From Aphelenchoides besseyi (Eukaryota; Nematoda; Chromadorea; Rhabditida; Aphelenchoididae): DNA of 64,000 nucleotides. Location: contig JAMPIQ010000001.1 in the NCBI GenBank assembly GCA_024699855.1, positions 13,020,001 to 13,084,000 on the forward strand, written 5' to 3'. Position numbers and translations under genes: made by a program. The notes below the pieces were generated by a model, which was not told the DNA's origin, ran no database searches, and saw only the letters and a program-made list of their open reading frames with translations. The first letter of the stretch is position 1; each line of letters starts with the position of its first letter. This document shows, one piece after another, positions 11,660 to 23,647 of the stretch.

Positions 11660-12646
11660 CGTCTCACAACTTTCGTTGAAGTGAATCGGCTTGTTCGCGG
11701 ATGTTATCTCTTTTCCAAAGGAGATCGTAAGTGCGCGTTTAAGTAAACGGTTGATTTATGTAACGACCTTAAGTGCACATTTGGTAACGTAGAATTTCTG
11801 TATCTCACAACTGAAAGGTTTAGACATTCTATTGGTTGTAAGCTAATCGATTTATCCCTATTTCTTAACCACTAAAATACGCAAATACTGCGGTTCAGAA
11901 GCTGCAATTACTATTTTTTGATTTTGGTGGCTAATTGCGCATAATTGTTTTTCGAGAGAGAAATAGCACAAAAAGACCGTTTGATTCGATTTGTATGCTT
12001 GACAGTCAAAGATCGTATTCAATTTCCGGTGCCTCATCAACTAAGTCGATTGCTTGAGAACACAGGATCGGCATGTTGCTGATCACTTACGGAGTATCCG
12101 GCCTCGTTAAGGGCTCGCCTCTTAACGACTTTCCCCCGGGTTGCAAGCGATTCTTGCAATCTACAAGTACGAGTCTTGCGTACGAAAGAACAAACCGACA
12201 AGTTGATGAGCAGCTGTAAAGACACTTGTTTCAAACATTTCAACACTTCATGTGGAATGCCAACCAGCTATCAGACGACCAAATTGAGTGCGATTGAACT
12301 TCCACAATCAATTAGCGAAGTTGTTGTTCATTGGAACTAGTCAATGTACGAGTTTTTGCACAAACGTAAAGCTCAGTTACGCGTGTTGCTTTGTCGATCT
12401 CGGTTGCTTTCTTCTTGACTGGTTTTTTGTCGAAGAGGCTTCGGCTCAATACTACGGGTTGTTTTTTGTTTTGCTTATATTAATGTGTTGTAATTTAGGC
12501 TATGGCTAATCATTTATTCTAACCGTTTAAATGCACAATATTCTTTATTAGAAGCGAGGAATGTGAAGAACCAATAACATAAGTGAGATGTCGACGAATA
12601 GAAATCTTTACGGAAATTTGTAAGACCACGGTAGTTATTGATTTTG

Positions 12647-13703
12647 TTAGCAGCTGAGTTTAAATTGGACAATTACAGAGGTACCCGCGACTTTAGTGCC
12701 ATAGTTTCCTGCCCAAAATTGGCCGTCTTTTCCCTCACTAATCACATGAACGTATTGAGCGTTCTTGTAATTCGTGTGTTTATGTTCGGCTTTGCGCCAC
12801 CATTGAACTGAAGGTACATGGTATATAAGAATTATAATACCGAAAACTCACTTTCCCATTGCGGAATGCGTTCAGAAGTGCGAATACCTCCGCGTAATTC
12901 GTGATCTACGATCGTAAAGCTAACAGAAAGTTATAAGAAGTTTTGAGCTAAAGACTTACTCGGTACTCTCCGTCACAGCGCTATTAAAATTATATTCACA
13001 GGCGCAATCTCCACGATTACTGTAAAATTCAGTTACGACAATCGGTGGCTTCCATTTGTTCAATGTTTTTTTGTCAAGTCCATAATCAGCCAAATTGATT
13101 ATCACTCGACGTAGAGCCCATTGGTAAGAAGAAACAAGACATGATTCAAAAGGTTCCGGGTTTGTGTCTAATTCTGGAGATCTCATTTCGTTGAGGAACA
13201 TCGGTGGAGATTCAATGTCAAATCTTGTACCTCCCCAACTAAACAGTCTGAAATCATTTTGTATGAACAACGATACCTACTGATTTCGCATGGAGTATCT
13301 CGTCCATCGTTTGTCGAGTTTTGGCGGACTGACAGTAAAATCATCGTCCAAAAGATTTCGATTGAAGGCCCGTTTGACTATACACTTGATGAGAATTGGT
13401 AACGGGAGTTTGGTGAATTGACTTGTGCTCTGCGGATCATCCAAATACCCGTCGAAGATGCATTTCTGAACCCAAAAGCTATGTGTGTTGACTACACGAT
13501 GCCATTGCTTGTTAACCTAAAAATAACATAAACAACCGGTAAGTAAAAGAGCAACAAACCAACATTCCACGAACGATCTCTTTGGCCGGTAGACGAAGAA
13601 GAACGTCGACCAGTGCATCATCGTGCAACTTCGAAAAATGCGATTCCATTGGTTCGGAATCAAATAACTCTCGTATTTTGTTCAAATAACCGTGAATCAT
13701 CAT
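12647..13703 (-). CDS. F-box protein with C-terminal FBA domain (FBXO2/6/44-like)
   Basis: Substrate adaptor of an SCF ubiquitin ligase. The F-box is in the first exon and reads LHDDALVDVLLRLPAKEIV, continuing across an intron to NKQWHRVVNTHSFW. The F-box-associated (FBA) domain follows: LFSWGGTRFDIESPP, YGLDKKTLNKWKPPIVVTEF, SNRGDCACEYNF, ELRGGIRTSERIPQW, then HVISEGKDGQFWAGNYGTK with stop at 12647-12649. In vertebrate FBXO2/FBXO6 this fold binds N-glycans of misfolded glycoproteins. Introns are short, for example near 12919-12955 and 13517-13560. The start is taken at 13703 (MMIHGYL), which gives a normal F-box position; the frame is open to another ATG at 13796. Confidence 0.8.
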
Positions 13704-14217
13704 TCTGGTGAAAGTCTTTCGAAATTCACTTAAAAAATAAAAACGAAAAGACTTTTGGCCAGAACTAAACGACTCAAACATTCCATTGAAGTTCACGGAA
13801 CAGAAGCTTATTGACGGTTATTTTTGGTCAACAGTACGAATAAGATTATAGAATTGCATCGATTCGTTGTTCATACAAATAACGTTTACAATCTTAAGCT
13901 GTTTATTCACAACTTGCAGTTCGACATTTCCCAGTGAAGAGCTTAAAGGATTTTGCCGACACCCGACTTGAAAGCATGTTAATCGGTCGTTTAACCACAA
14001 CAACAGCTGTTACGCTCGTACTTGTTTTCAACTTCAAACACTTAAAACCAACAATGCTGCGAACATTTGATGACGTAAACCATAGAAGATAGCCGTTGAA
14101 AAGGTCATATAGATCGGATATAAACATCAGCAACCATTGATGTAAGTACACATATTGAGGGCCGTTTAAAAAAGTGTCCCTTGAATTCGAAACGATTAAT
14201 TTACTTTCCTTTATTGA

Positions 14218-15135
14218 TTACCGTATGAGAAAGTAGATAGTAAAAACACAGTTAAGAAGTACTACCATAAGGCCAACGTAAAACATTTGATGTTCAGCGG
14301 TCTGTAGAATTCCATCCAAACTACTTTTTCTCAACTTTCGTAGCATCCAACTGTAACACAAAATCCCAGCAACGATAAGACCATATACGTGGAATGACCA
14401 GAGATTTTTAAGGTATTGCTAAAATATGATGATTCTTTAAATTTCAATTGAACGTACATCTATCTTGGAAGTGACAGTCACCGGCCCATAATGAAATTTG
14501 TATTGTTGAATCTCGTATTCTATTATCTGACAGTCCGCCAAAAGAACAGGAATGGAAATCAAGATCGACAGTAAAACACAAAATGCAATCAATTGTTTTG
14601 TTCGTTTCGATGTCCAGAACTGAAATTGGAAACGTAAGTGAGTGTGATCAATGATTACCGTATTGTAGGATTCCGGTTGTACGACAGAAAGAAATCTGTT
14701 GACGATTAGCAGAAACGTAAGTTCATATTGAAGGAAAGCTGCAATTAACGTTGTACTTTGCATTGAAAGACTACAATTTAAGGTAGAGAAGTCAACACTT
14801 ACCGAAGACCCAAAATGGAAAGTAAAAAAAGCTGCAAAACAAGGTTGGTTGATTGTAAGGCAGAAAGATTGCTGGAACAAAGTTCCAGAAGATAAGCTTT
14901 TTAGTCAAAAACAGAAGATAGCATCTACAAACCAATTATTGTGACTTCTGATTCAAACTTACATAATATCGACAAATCCTAACGAAACAAAGATTGTGAA
15001 GAAACCCGAATTGAACGGATTCTGATTTCGATTTGTGATTAGTTCTTTCAGAATTACAATATAAAGGGGTAATGAGACAAATAAAGAAAAGATCGTAATT
15101 AAGACTGTTCCACCAATCAATAGTTGATACCACAT
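14218..15135 (-). CDS. Serpentine chemoreceptor-like 7TM receptor (Srv/Srg type)
   Basis: Nematode seven-TM receptor. Minus-strand exons begin at 15135 (MWYQLLIGGTVLIT...). TM1 ends LPLYIVILKELITNRNQNPF, followed by NSGFFTIFVSLGFVDI, a TM1-TM2 arrangement typical of the Srg superfamily (srv, srg, srx). Further exons give the FSTLNCSLSMQSTTLI/LLIVNRFLSVVQPES stretch (TM3 with R-F-like end), TM4 (TKQLIAFCVLLSILISIPVL) and a last exon with QTAEHQMFYVGLMVVLL and a stop at 14218-14220 after YFLIR. The C-terminal TM7 region looks short, so the gene could be 3' truncated or have missed exons. Ligand and neuron unknown. Confidence 0.7.
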
Positions 15136-16017
15136 TGTGGTATTACATCAGATCTTGCATCTAGACCAAAGAATCTTTACTATAACTTTCAGATACACGA
15201 TTGAGAACGCGTATATTAGTTTACCAACTGTCTCGTACATTTTACCAAAGACACATTCAAGTATCCTCAAGCAAAACAATATTAACGAACATTCGGAGTC
15301 TAACGTCATTGCAAAAATAAACGAAAATTATCCGTCTCGTTAATGTTCCTTTTGAAAAGGCGCGACTACCATTCGAAACTGCGGACTAAGAAATAGTATT
15401 CAAATGTCATGAAGACTAATAACTTAATTACCAAGAACTAAACTCAGACTGCCAAATCACGACCTTTCCACCTGTTAGAGATCTCTGTACTGTAAATTTC
15501 CATAAAGAGCAGCGGAAGTCACCCGTGTAGTTTGAAGAATCAGCTTACTCAGATACTCAGCATATTAACAACCCGAATACCATAGTTCACTTCAACAATT
15601 TTCACATGCAATTGAATGCAGAGAAGGACGATCAAGAACATCAAGCCAACTGATGTCCATCCAGCAGTTCAGTCGATCAGCTGATCTTGCTTACCAAGAT
15701 AAATTTCTCCACACATTTCGATTTACAGTTCTTTGGATCGCTTCCAACTCCTCTTTTCCCGGCATCTTCTCTACCGTTGTAGTAACCTGGAATTCGCGTT
15801 CAAGCGAACAAAAAGTCTCGAGACAAATTTTTCTTTGGCGTTTCGTTTCGCTTGTGGAAACTCAAAGGCGTTCCGGACGCTCGGGGATTGAAAGTGCGTT
15901 CGCTTTCGCGCTTTTTGCGCCTCCAAGAATTGGGATCTTTAGGCAATTTCCGAGTCTTCTATTTTTCAACATATTCCACCATCCAACTTTCGTTTAACTC
16001 TTTGGGACTTCAGGTTC
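15136..16017. other. Intergenic region before the KANSL3 homologue
   Basis: No convincing gene. Several open frames near 15650-15997 overlap on the same strand in different frames and show no motif. A TTCAG acceptor-like sequence lies right before the KANSL3 start. This region probably holds the promoters of the divergent receptor and KANSL3 genes. Confidence 0.45.
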
Positions 16018-19000
16018 ATGGACGGTTCCTCTTCCAGCGGTCGTGCGAAACGACGTGCTTCCGCCGGTGTCTCCAAAGCCATCGCAGCCGTCAGGCCATC
16101 GGTCGCAAAGAAACCGCCATCTCAACCGAAACAAGAAGAACAATCGGAGGTTGATGCCGTGGAGTTTAAACCCGACTTTCCCCTCGATGATAATGAGTCC
16201 GCGTTACCACGTGAGTAATTTTTAAAAGTTTTTTATGTCTGTGATTTAGAAACGGAAGAAACAGTACCGGCTAAACGCGTACGAAAACCGACGGCCAAAG
16301 CCAAAAAATCGACGACATCGAAGTTGCCAAATGAAGCGCAAGAAACACCCGCAACTCCTAAAAAAGAGCCCAAAGAATCACTGGAACCTAATACTTCAAA
16401 TAACATCAATTCACAGCCACGGGACCCAAAAAACAGCTCAAATGAACAAGCAAGTATGATTCAGAAGTTTTGTCGAAAATTCATGAATGCTGATGTGAAG
16501 CCGAAACAACGGACGAGTAAAGCAACTGCGAGTCCAGCTCCCGTCATTAAAGAATCAACTGAAGAATCTGCAAACACCACAGTTGAAACTTCTGGAGCCG
16601 ATTTGTCAACACGAACATCTCCATTGAAATCGAGTCCACCGCCCGTGAAGTTAGAACCCGAATTGTCAGAAGCCACGCCAAAAACGGATGGTAGGAAACG
16701 TCGTCTTGCATCATTTGGAGTTTCAAAAGCTGTTGCTGCTGTTGCGGATTGTCAGCCAAAAAACAAAATTGGCCGACCGCCAAACTCTGCAGCAAAGAAG
16801 TCGACTTGCAATTCGTTGTCTTCTCATGATCAGTCAACGTTAGCCGATACTTTTGAGTCTCCCACAGCTCCAGCCGCCAAACGTTTGAAGTTGGAATGTC
16901 AACCGTCAACTTCGAAAACTGAAGATCGACTGACCGCTTCATTTCAGCCACTTCAAATCTCAACTTCCGAACAACCACCGATGACTCCATTTGCACCGCC
17001 ACCGACACCCTTCACACCGTCACCTGCTGTTTTTAGCAACTACGGACCTCAACAACTGGAACACGCACTTTACGCTCAACAACAAGTCTATCAAGAGTGC
17101 GAACAAAAGAACCAAGCTCGACGTTTAAGCACTGGAAGCGGTTTGGGATTGTCAACGAATCGACCGAATCGACACAAATCCCGACCACTGTGCGAGTTTG
17201 CTCCCGAGTTGGTTAAGAATCGAGTGAGCGCTGAAGAACGTCGACAACAAGCCATACAAAAGGAATGGAAACGTCAGGAAATAGCAGCAAAGCGGCAAGA
17301 GATCGAACGAATCCGTGAGTTCAAACGAGAGCAACGAGAAGCTCGAAGAGAACAGGCAGTGGTTGAAAAACGTAAGTTGTTTAGACTTTGTTCATTCACT
17401 TTTTGTTTTTAAGTTCTACGAAAGCAATCTGCAGCATCAGCTGCGGCTTCAATTGATTTTTCGTCAACCCACGAAGACTCTTTGTCTCCTGCTTCACGAC
17501 GTCTTGGTCGACCTCTGACAGTGTCCATTGATTCCGATCCATTTGCTGCGAGTTTTGCTGCTGGAAGACGAGATTCACGATCGGTTTCATCGCCTGCAAT
17601 CACGGGACGACGATACGCAGCTTATGGTACGCAGCAAACGGAGAGTGCAGCTCCGGTTTCTTCCTCGACTGCTCGTCAGTTTTACGAGCGAATGGAAAGA
17701 CGGCGACTGCAAAATCCGTTGGCTCGTGGTCTTGTGAGATCGAAACGCAATGAGGACGATGATTATTTCTATCGTGAAGTGATTGTCAGGTAAACAACAA
17801 TTCTTAACATAAAGTTTCTAGTTTTTTAGAAATCAAACAAAAGCCAATGAGTCGACTTCTGAGAATGCCAATGAAGAAGAGGAGATCGATGTTCTGGGAG
17901 ACGACGATTTCGACAAAGCACCGACTATTGATAAGTTTGTTGTCGCAATGAAGAACGAAGAAGCGGACGAAATTCTGGTCAAGAACCCGGCGGACGAGTG
18001 TGTTGCTGATGTCCGTTCAGTGCTGCCCATCGATCCCCCACAAATCAGTGAAGAGCAATCGGAAGAAGAGCAAGAAGCCGAAGAGAAATCGGCCGTCTCA
18101 CCAATCGATCGCATTGCCGTGGAGGTTGAGCTTCTGAAATCGCCGTTACTGAAATCCCATCTACGAGTTCTGATTCCCGGAATAATCAACCAACGAGCAA
18201 CCGATTTGTGTACTTTAGGGATTGTCGGCGGCTGCTCAGTTTTCTACTCTCGCACTTTGGCGAATGCCACACGACTTCGACAGCGACTAATTTTGTTCAG
18301 TTTGGATCGGCTGTTGGCCATGGAAGAAGCTCATGCGTTCTTACTTTACCGTTTGCCCGACGAGTTCTTGGCTTCATATTTCAATCTGTTGAGATTTTTG
18401 CGTATTTCCGTAAGCTCGAAATTGGATCTTAAGTCTCAATCTTGTATCTTTGCAGGGCAGCAGTCTACCAACACATTTGGTTGACAATACTCGTGATCCG
18501 TCAGTTCGGAAAGCAAACGATTTCATTCGTGATTTTGTGAACACCAAAGTTGTTGATCCGAATTTACGTTTTGGACGTGGAATCTCGGACGTTAGTTTAC
18601 AAGATTCTTTACTTGAATTCTACTCTTGTTTTAGATTACTGCTCTACCGAATGTCAGTTTAGTACTTGTTTATCCACAAGTAGCGATGGAAGGACAGACA
18701 GTAAACAAACATGCTCATGAAAACATGTTCAGGTAACAGTAAATACTGACAACTATTAGAAAATTTGTTTGTAGAAATCTATTACCCGCCGCTATTGGCT
18801 GTGTTGAGAAAGTGGAACTACGCTTTGATCTTGTTACCGATATTCGATCTTTGGCTCATTTGTGTTTGGATCGTGTTCGACAAAGCGTTAAGGAGCTAGT
18901 GAGAAGACGACCGGATGATTTCGTTTTTCTTGCTGGATGGGGAATTAGCACACTCATTAATATGCATGCACTACAGAAGGTCGCTGGTGTTGCTGGAGTT

Positions 19001-20183
19001 CTGAATTTCGCTTATCCGTTACGTGGTCCACTTGGAATGCGTGGTGTAAGTTTATGGATTCGTAGTTTATGATTGTATTTGTGTTTACAGACCGTTGACG
19101 ATGCTACGTGTATAACCTATTGTCCGTCTTTGTTTGTCGTTGGAGACTCGGCTTCCAACGTGAATTTGAAAGATCTACAGGCCATGAGAAAGAACATGAT
19201 TTGTAAGCGACTTAAACAGTAAACGTCAATTCTTAACCTTTTTAGGTGACACGGGACTTGTGGTTGTCGGCGGTGCTGATGATCATTTGTATGTTCCTCC
19301 GGTATTTCTGAGTGTTGAGCGTGTCAGTCAACACTCTGTAGATCGAATGATTCTCGATCATGTTGTTGATTTCATTAAACAAGTGATTTCTGAAGGTGGA
19401 ATGTCTGCACGTGAAAAACGACAGTACTTGGTGCCAATCAAACTTCCAAATCCGTTTGACGTTGATTTGAACACGTTGAAAGGACGGGTAAGAGATTCGA
19501 ACTTTTGACATCTTATTCAATAAACGTTTAGGCCAGTGGTATGGTTCAAAAGTTTCGTCAACCGGCTAAACCAACGAATCCAATAATATCAAAAGGAAAC
19601 CGCGAAAAGTAAGCTCCTTTTTTTCAACTGCTAATATTGTTTATTTAGTGTACCAACGAATAAAAGTGGATTGTCGACTCCAACGTCAACAGATCAGTCT
19701 CCGCTTCCTGCAACTCCCGATACATCCGGTGCCAATCGACCACTTCCAATCTCCACGTCGTCTCGACAATCAATTAGTTCGCCAAGCGCCTCGTTGTTGA
19801 AGCCCGCAACACCAGGCAATTCAACACCATCGTCTACGGCGCCAACCTCAGCAGCTCCACTTTTGACCGGAATGTCGACTTCTCGATTGAAACAAACCGA
19901 TGATGCAAGAAACTCATTTAATTCGATCTTGAATCGTCGATCGACTGTGGCTGTTTGTATGCATGAACCCAAAAATCCAATGAGTTTGTCTTCGCCTTTC
20001 ACTACCGTTGCTCCATCGATTCGACCGCCGCAATTACCATCGACCAGCGGGCAGCGTACAGCTTCGGGAATCAGTGTTGTAGAACAACAAATGCGTGCGG
20101 AAGCCGAAGCGGCTGTTGCATCGTTGGGTTCGGCTTTTGAACAACAACCGGAAAGCGAGGAAATGGATGATTCTGCCTTCTAA
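16018..20183 (+). CDS. KANSL3/NSL3 homologue (NSL chromatin complex subunit) with long N-terminal extension
   Basis: Exons: 16018-16210, 16250-17371, 17414-17789, 17830-18409, 18456-18590, 18635-18732, 18775-19045, 19091-19202, 19246-19487, 19532-19608, 19649-20183 (about 1,240 aa). The C-terminal half has the alpha/beta-hydrolase-like KANSL3 core: LAGWGISTLINMHALQKV, then PSLFVVGDSASNVN and the diagnostic LVVVGGADDHLYVPP plus VDRMILDHVVDFI. KANSL3 works in the KAT8-NSL histone acetyltransferase complex; the C. elegans counterpart is SUMV-2. The N-terminal ~600 residues are disordered, basic and Pro/Ser-rich with a charged coiled coil (EERRQQAIQKEWKRQE...), and carry a motif twice: RRASAGVSKAIAAV and RRLASFGVSKAVAAV. 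The C-terminal tail is Ser/Thr/Pro-rich. The exon joins keep frame throughout, supporting one gene rather than a fusion of two models. Confidence 0.85.
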
Positions 20184-20482
20184 TCAGAATCCTAACTTTG
20201 CTTGATATTTAATATTCTACTATAATCTCACTATTTTGTTTAAGTTCGTTCTTTTTGTTTGTTTGTATAAGTCACAACTGTTTTTGCTTAGTCATATTGT
20301 TTTTTTTTATTAAACTTGATATACGCTCTGTCATTAAGCCCAACTACAAGCATACGGTGATTCGCATAAGAAGGTTCTTTCTATGCAAATTTTTATTAGA
20401 AGAAATGCAGAAGTTAATCTGCAAACTTGTTAGTCGTTCAAAAAGCGACTTTGTCGATCGGTTGTCTGCTTTTCAATCGCTA

Positions 20483-21779
20483 TGCCTCGCAAAAGCCAAG
20501 AAGTCGATTCAGACGTTGACTATTTCATCGATCCGTTGATTTCAGCGAAAATGGATGGCGAGTTTTAGTTCAATGTTGGACTCAAATCGTCTATTTAGAA
20601 CGTTCGGATATTACCGATGGAATGCCGGAGTGCACTGATGATCAGGATGACGACAATTCCGATATGCCAACGTCGGTTCGTTCCGCTCAGACGATGCCCG
20701 AATACGATGCGGACGAAGCACCACAAGAGCTCATTTGTTGTGTTCACGGATTTCCATGCGAGGTGAGTTACTTGATGGTGACTTGACTTGTGTGCTTTTC
20801 AGTCAACTACAAATTCGCCAAGTTCTCATGCCGATCATCAACATGACCAGCCGTCCATTCAATCGCACGTGATCAACATATCGGCATCAAAATACGGTTG
20901 CAATTCTCGCTTCAAAAAACAATCTTACGATCCGTGGACCGACCCATCGAACAGCGAAGTTCATCCCAATTTGAATGCATCGGCGGCTTCCTATCCATCC
21001 AATTCGAATATCGATAAATTGATCACTTCCGTTGGTTCAACTTTCTCATCGGACAGCGAGCATTCTGGAGAAAATGAACCGTCAGCTGATTACATGGTTT
21101 TGGGCGTCAACGAACAATCACCGAACTTGGTTACTGAAAATCCACGTCGTAGACGCAACAAACTCAAGAAGATGGAACAAGTCCAAGAAAAGTTTGTTTC
21201 TCTTTTGTTCTTTTTCACTTCTAACTTCAGGGCCAATCAAACACGCGCTCAAAAGGAAAACTCGTATCTTCGTTACTATTTGGGTCCAATGACTCGTAGC
21301 GAAGCGGAAAAGCATTGTATTCGTCCAACTTCGTTTTATCTCTACCATCGCGTTCCATCTCTTCTGAAAGGCTACAAAAGTTTGCAGCCGCAATTGAATT
21401 TATATTTCGTTTACTGCACTAGTCAAGGCGAACATCGGTCGGTTTCAAATTTCGATCTTAAACTGAAAATCTCTTCAGTCATTATCGTATCAAAGAGCGT
21501 ACGATGCTCATTGGTTTTGGGAATACGAAAGAAAAACGCCGTCAACTTTGTGTTCGTGTTCGAGACGAGCAATCGCCGTACTTTAGCTCTTTAGAAGCGT
21601 TGGTTCATTACTACAGCACGTATTCGCATTTGACCGATTCGTCAACAAGTGGTGGTCAAGTTGATGTGTTTCCTTGGTGGTTGCAAGATAAGAAGAAATC
21701 GAAGAAAGCGGATGCTGACGAGTTGTCCGTTTCTCCAAATTCAATCGCTTATCCTCTCGATCCCGACTTGTTGGATTGA
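20483..21779 (+). CDS. SH2-domain adaptor-like protein
   Basis: Phosphotyrosine-binding-type adaptor. From about 20595 a clear acidic frame runs to 20762 (ERSDITDGMPECTDDQ...), then exons about 20803-21191, 21231-21437, 21479-21779. After a polar region with a possible tyrosine site (SADYMVLGVN) comes one C-terminal SH2 domain: RYYLGPMTRSEAEKHCIRP, SFYLYHRVP, FVYCTSQGEHRHYRI, PYFSSLEALVHYYSTYS. The FLVR motif reads FYLY, so the normally essential beta-B5 arginine seems to be replaced by tyrosine. The tail is Lys-rich and ends DPDLLD. The first exon is uncertain: an ATG at 20483 (MPRKSQEVDSDVDYF) is plausible but the join to 20595 could not be made cleanly. Confidence 0.75.
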
Positions 21780-21828
21780 GCCCGATCATTCGAATTGTAG
21801 ATAGTAAAGTCGAAAAATAGAGTTATAG

Positions 21829-21882
21829 ATGAGTTTGTTCGGTATTCAAGCAGTAGTCTTGGAAGTAGCCAATCCTTTTTGT
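21829..21882 (-). pseudogene. Relic of the 3' end of the 23.6 kb membrane-protein gene
   Basis: About 52 bp here match the end of the gene at 23648 with few differences (the stretch that encodes KGLATSNALA plus its stop and a little 3' flank); here it reads KGLATSKTTA then a stop. Similarity ends abruptly at the CCAATCCTTT side, and the sequence beyond does not encode the rest of the protein. It looks like a decayed partial duplicate about 1.8 kb from its source. Confidence 0.55.
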
Positions 21883-22678
21883 CATCAACTTCCGAATATT
21901 CTCAAAATGGGCAAATTTCTCGCTTATCCAAACAATATCCATCTTCATTTCTCTAATTGTACTTTCATTTTGGTTAATTCAACACGCATTTGTTACAATA
22001 AACACGAAATCTAAACACTAAAAGAAATATTTGAAGCAATTAAGTTGACAGGAAAACAACAATAGTAAATCGAAAACAATAACAAAGAAGATGATTGCAG
22101 ACCGTTTAGATTCTTGCAATTCAACGATTAATTGTCGGAACTAAATACCTCGTAAATTGAATTATAGTAGCGAACATGCTTTTGTCATCGCTTCGTACCG
22201 ATCATTCCGCTAACATAGTGGAACTGTTAGGAAAGCGTAGTTTTTCAAACTTTCTTCGATCTGATAACTGTGTTATTTGTGCATTTTAACTGTGACTTAC
22301 AAGGTTTTTATTGAAAATGTTTCTATGGAAAACTGTTGGTGGTGTTCGCGAACCCGATTTATTGCCCAGAGTAATGCTTCAAAACAACGGAATACTTTCG
22401 ATCCAAATCAACACTTGGCGACAAAACGATTGACAGTCGCCGATCCCCACGTTCATATTTACGAACCTAATTGCTAGTGTTTTGTAACGCGGCCGTCTTC
22501 TGATTGACCCGACGGTCGCAATCTTAACGCGACAAAAATACCACCAATCAGCAATCATTCCTTCGGCCTATTTTGGATGGCGAACGCCAATTAGAAATAC
22601 AAAACGAAAATATCTCGAGGTTCCAATTAATGTGATCAGATGAACTGAGGCGTGTCAACTGGCAGCTCCAAAACTGCA
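21883..22678. other. Intergenic region upstream of the bHLH gene
   Basis: No gene supported; only short open frames. The last ~200 bp before the bHLH gene are probably its promoter and include CTCGAG at 22614-22619. Confidence 0.4.
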
Positions 22679-22684
22679 TATAAA
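22679..22684 (+). promoter_or_regulatory. TATA-box candidate of the bHLH gene
   Basis: TATAAA lies 52 bp before the start codon of the HES-like gene, in the context GCATATAAACAATAGG. The spacing suits a TATA promoter with a short 5' leader. This is a sequence match only. Confidence 0.4.
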
Positions 22685-22735
22685 CAATAGGCATCAATCA
22701 ACGGCAAGTCGTTTCAATCTTCAATCGACGCCGTC

Positions 22736-23252
22736 ATGTCTAAGCGTCCATCTGATTCGAACGAGGAGCCACCGGCAAAGGTAATTTTATTCTTATTTTT
22801 ATTTATATTGAACTTTTTTTAGATCAGCAAGAGTAATCGAGAATCGCTCCGGCGTCAGAGACTCCAAACGGAGTACAACGAGCTCCGAACTGTTATCGAG
22901 GACATTGAGCCGCGCCTTGATGTCCAAATGCAACAGGCCGACATTCTGGAACAAGCCCGAAAGCTTATTCAAAAGCTCCAACAGAAAACTCTGGAGCTCA
23001 AAACAAGACTCCTTCTTGCGGAGTCACAAAGTGAGTTGAACCATCTTATTAATCTCACCGTGAATTTTAGAAGTTCAAGCTTTTAACGTTGGGCGAGAAG
23101 CGTTCTCAACTGAGCTTTTGCTCACACATATCGCATCATACACCAAGATGCAAATGCAACAACAAGCACCTCAACCACCGCATCAACAACTGCCTCTACA
23201 ATGGTCTCGAGATGACGACTTCCAAACCAAGCAGCCATCCAGCAGCAACTAA
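22736..23252 (+). CDS. HES-like bHLH transcription factor
   Basis: Small nuclear bHLH protein of about 140 aa in three exons (22736-22780, 22823-23030, 23071-23252). The basic region and helix 1 read KSNRESLRRQRLQTEYNELR; helix 2 is LEQARKLIQKLQQKTLELK with leucine repeats continuing the helix. A short Orange-like segment (VGREAFSTELLLTHIASY) follows, then a Gln/Pro-rich tail ending PSSSN. The layout fits the Hairy/E(spl) group (C. elegans LIN-22-like), but no terminal WRPW is present, so repression through Groucho by that motif is not supported. Confidence 0.72.
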
Positions 23253-23647
23253 ATGCTCATTTCTTTGTTTATCTTCAATTGAATTGTTATATTTGAAAAC
23301 CTCTCTCTTCTCAATAAATCTCTCTTTTCGCATTTGATTTTTTCTTGGTTCTACAAACTTTGAAAACAAAAACGAGTTTCTTCTTCAACAATTATCGTTG
23401 AAGTTCAGTTGGCCAGAGTCGAGTGTGTTCTGGGGTTTCCGGTTTAAGAATGTTTCGATTTTCACCTTCTTGTGCACCTTATAAACACAATGATCACATA
23501 ATTGAAACTCTTGATAGCGAGCACTTCAATTAGGAAAAAAGTATGAAGCCGTTTTGCTAAAAGAAAACGTGTCGCTCTATTGAATTAAACACTATCGTTT
23601 GATATGTTCAGATTGAAAGCAAAATTGGAGATGAGTTTATTCGGCAT
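23253..23647. other. Short intergenic region
   Basis: 3' flank shared by the convergent bHLH and membrane-protein genes. An AATAAA at about 23313 probably serves the bHLH transcript. Nothing else recognised. Confidence 0.4.

Noticed and set aside
15653..16154. Open frames of about 100-114 codons just before the KANSL3 homologue
   Set aside because: They overlap each other and the KANSL3 first exon in different frames; no motif.
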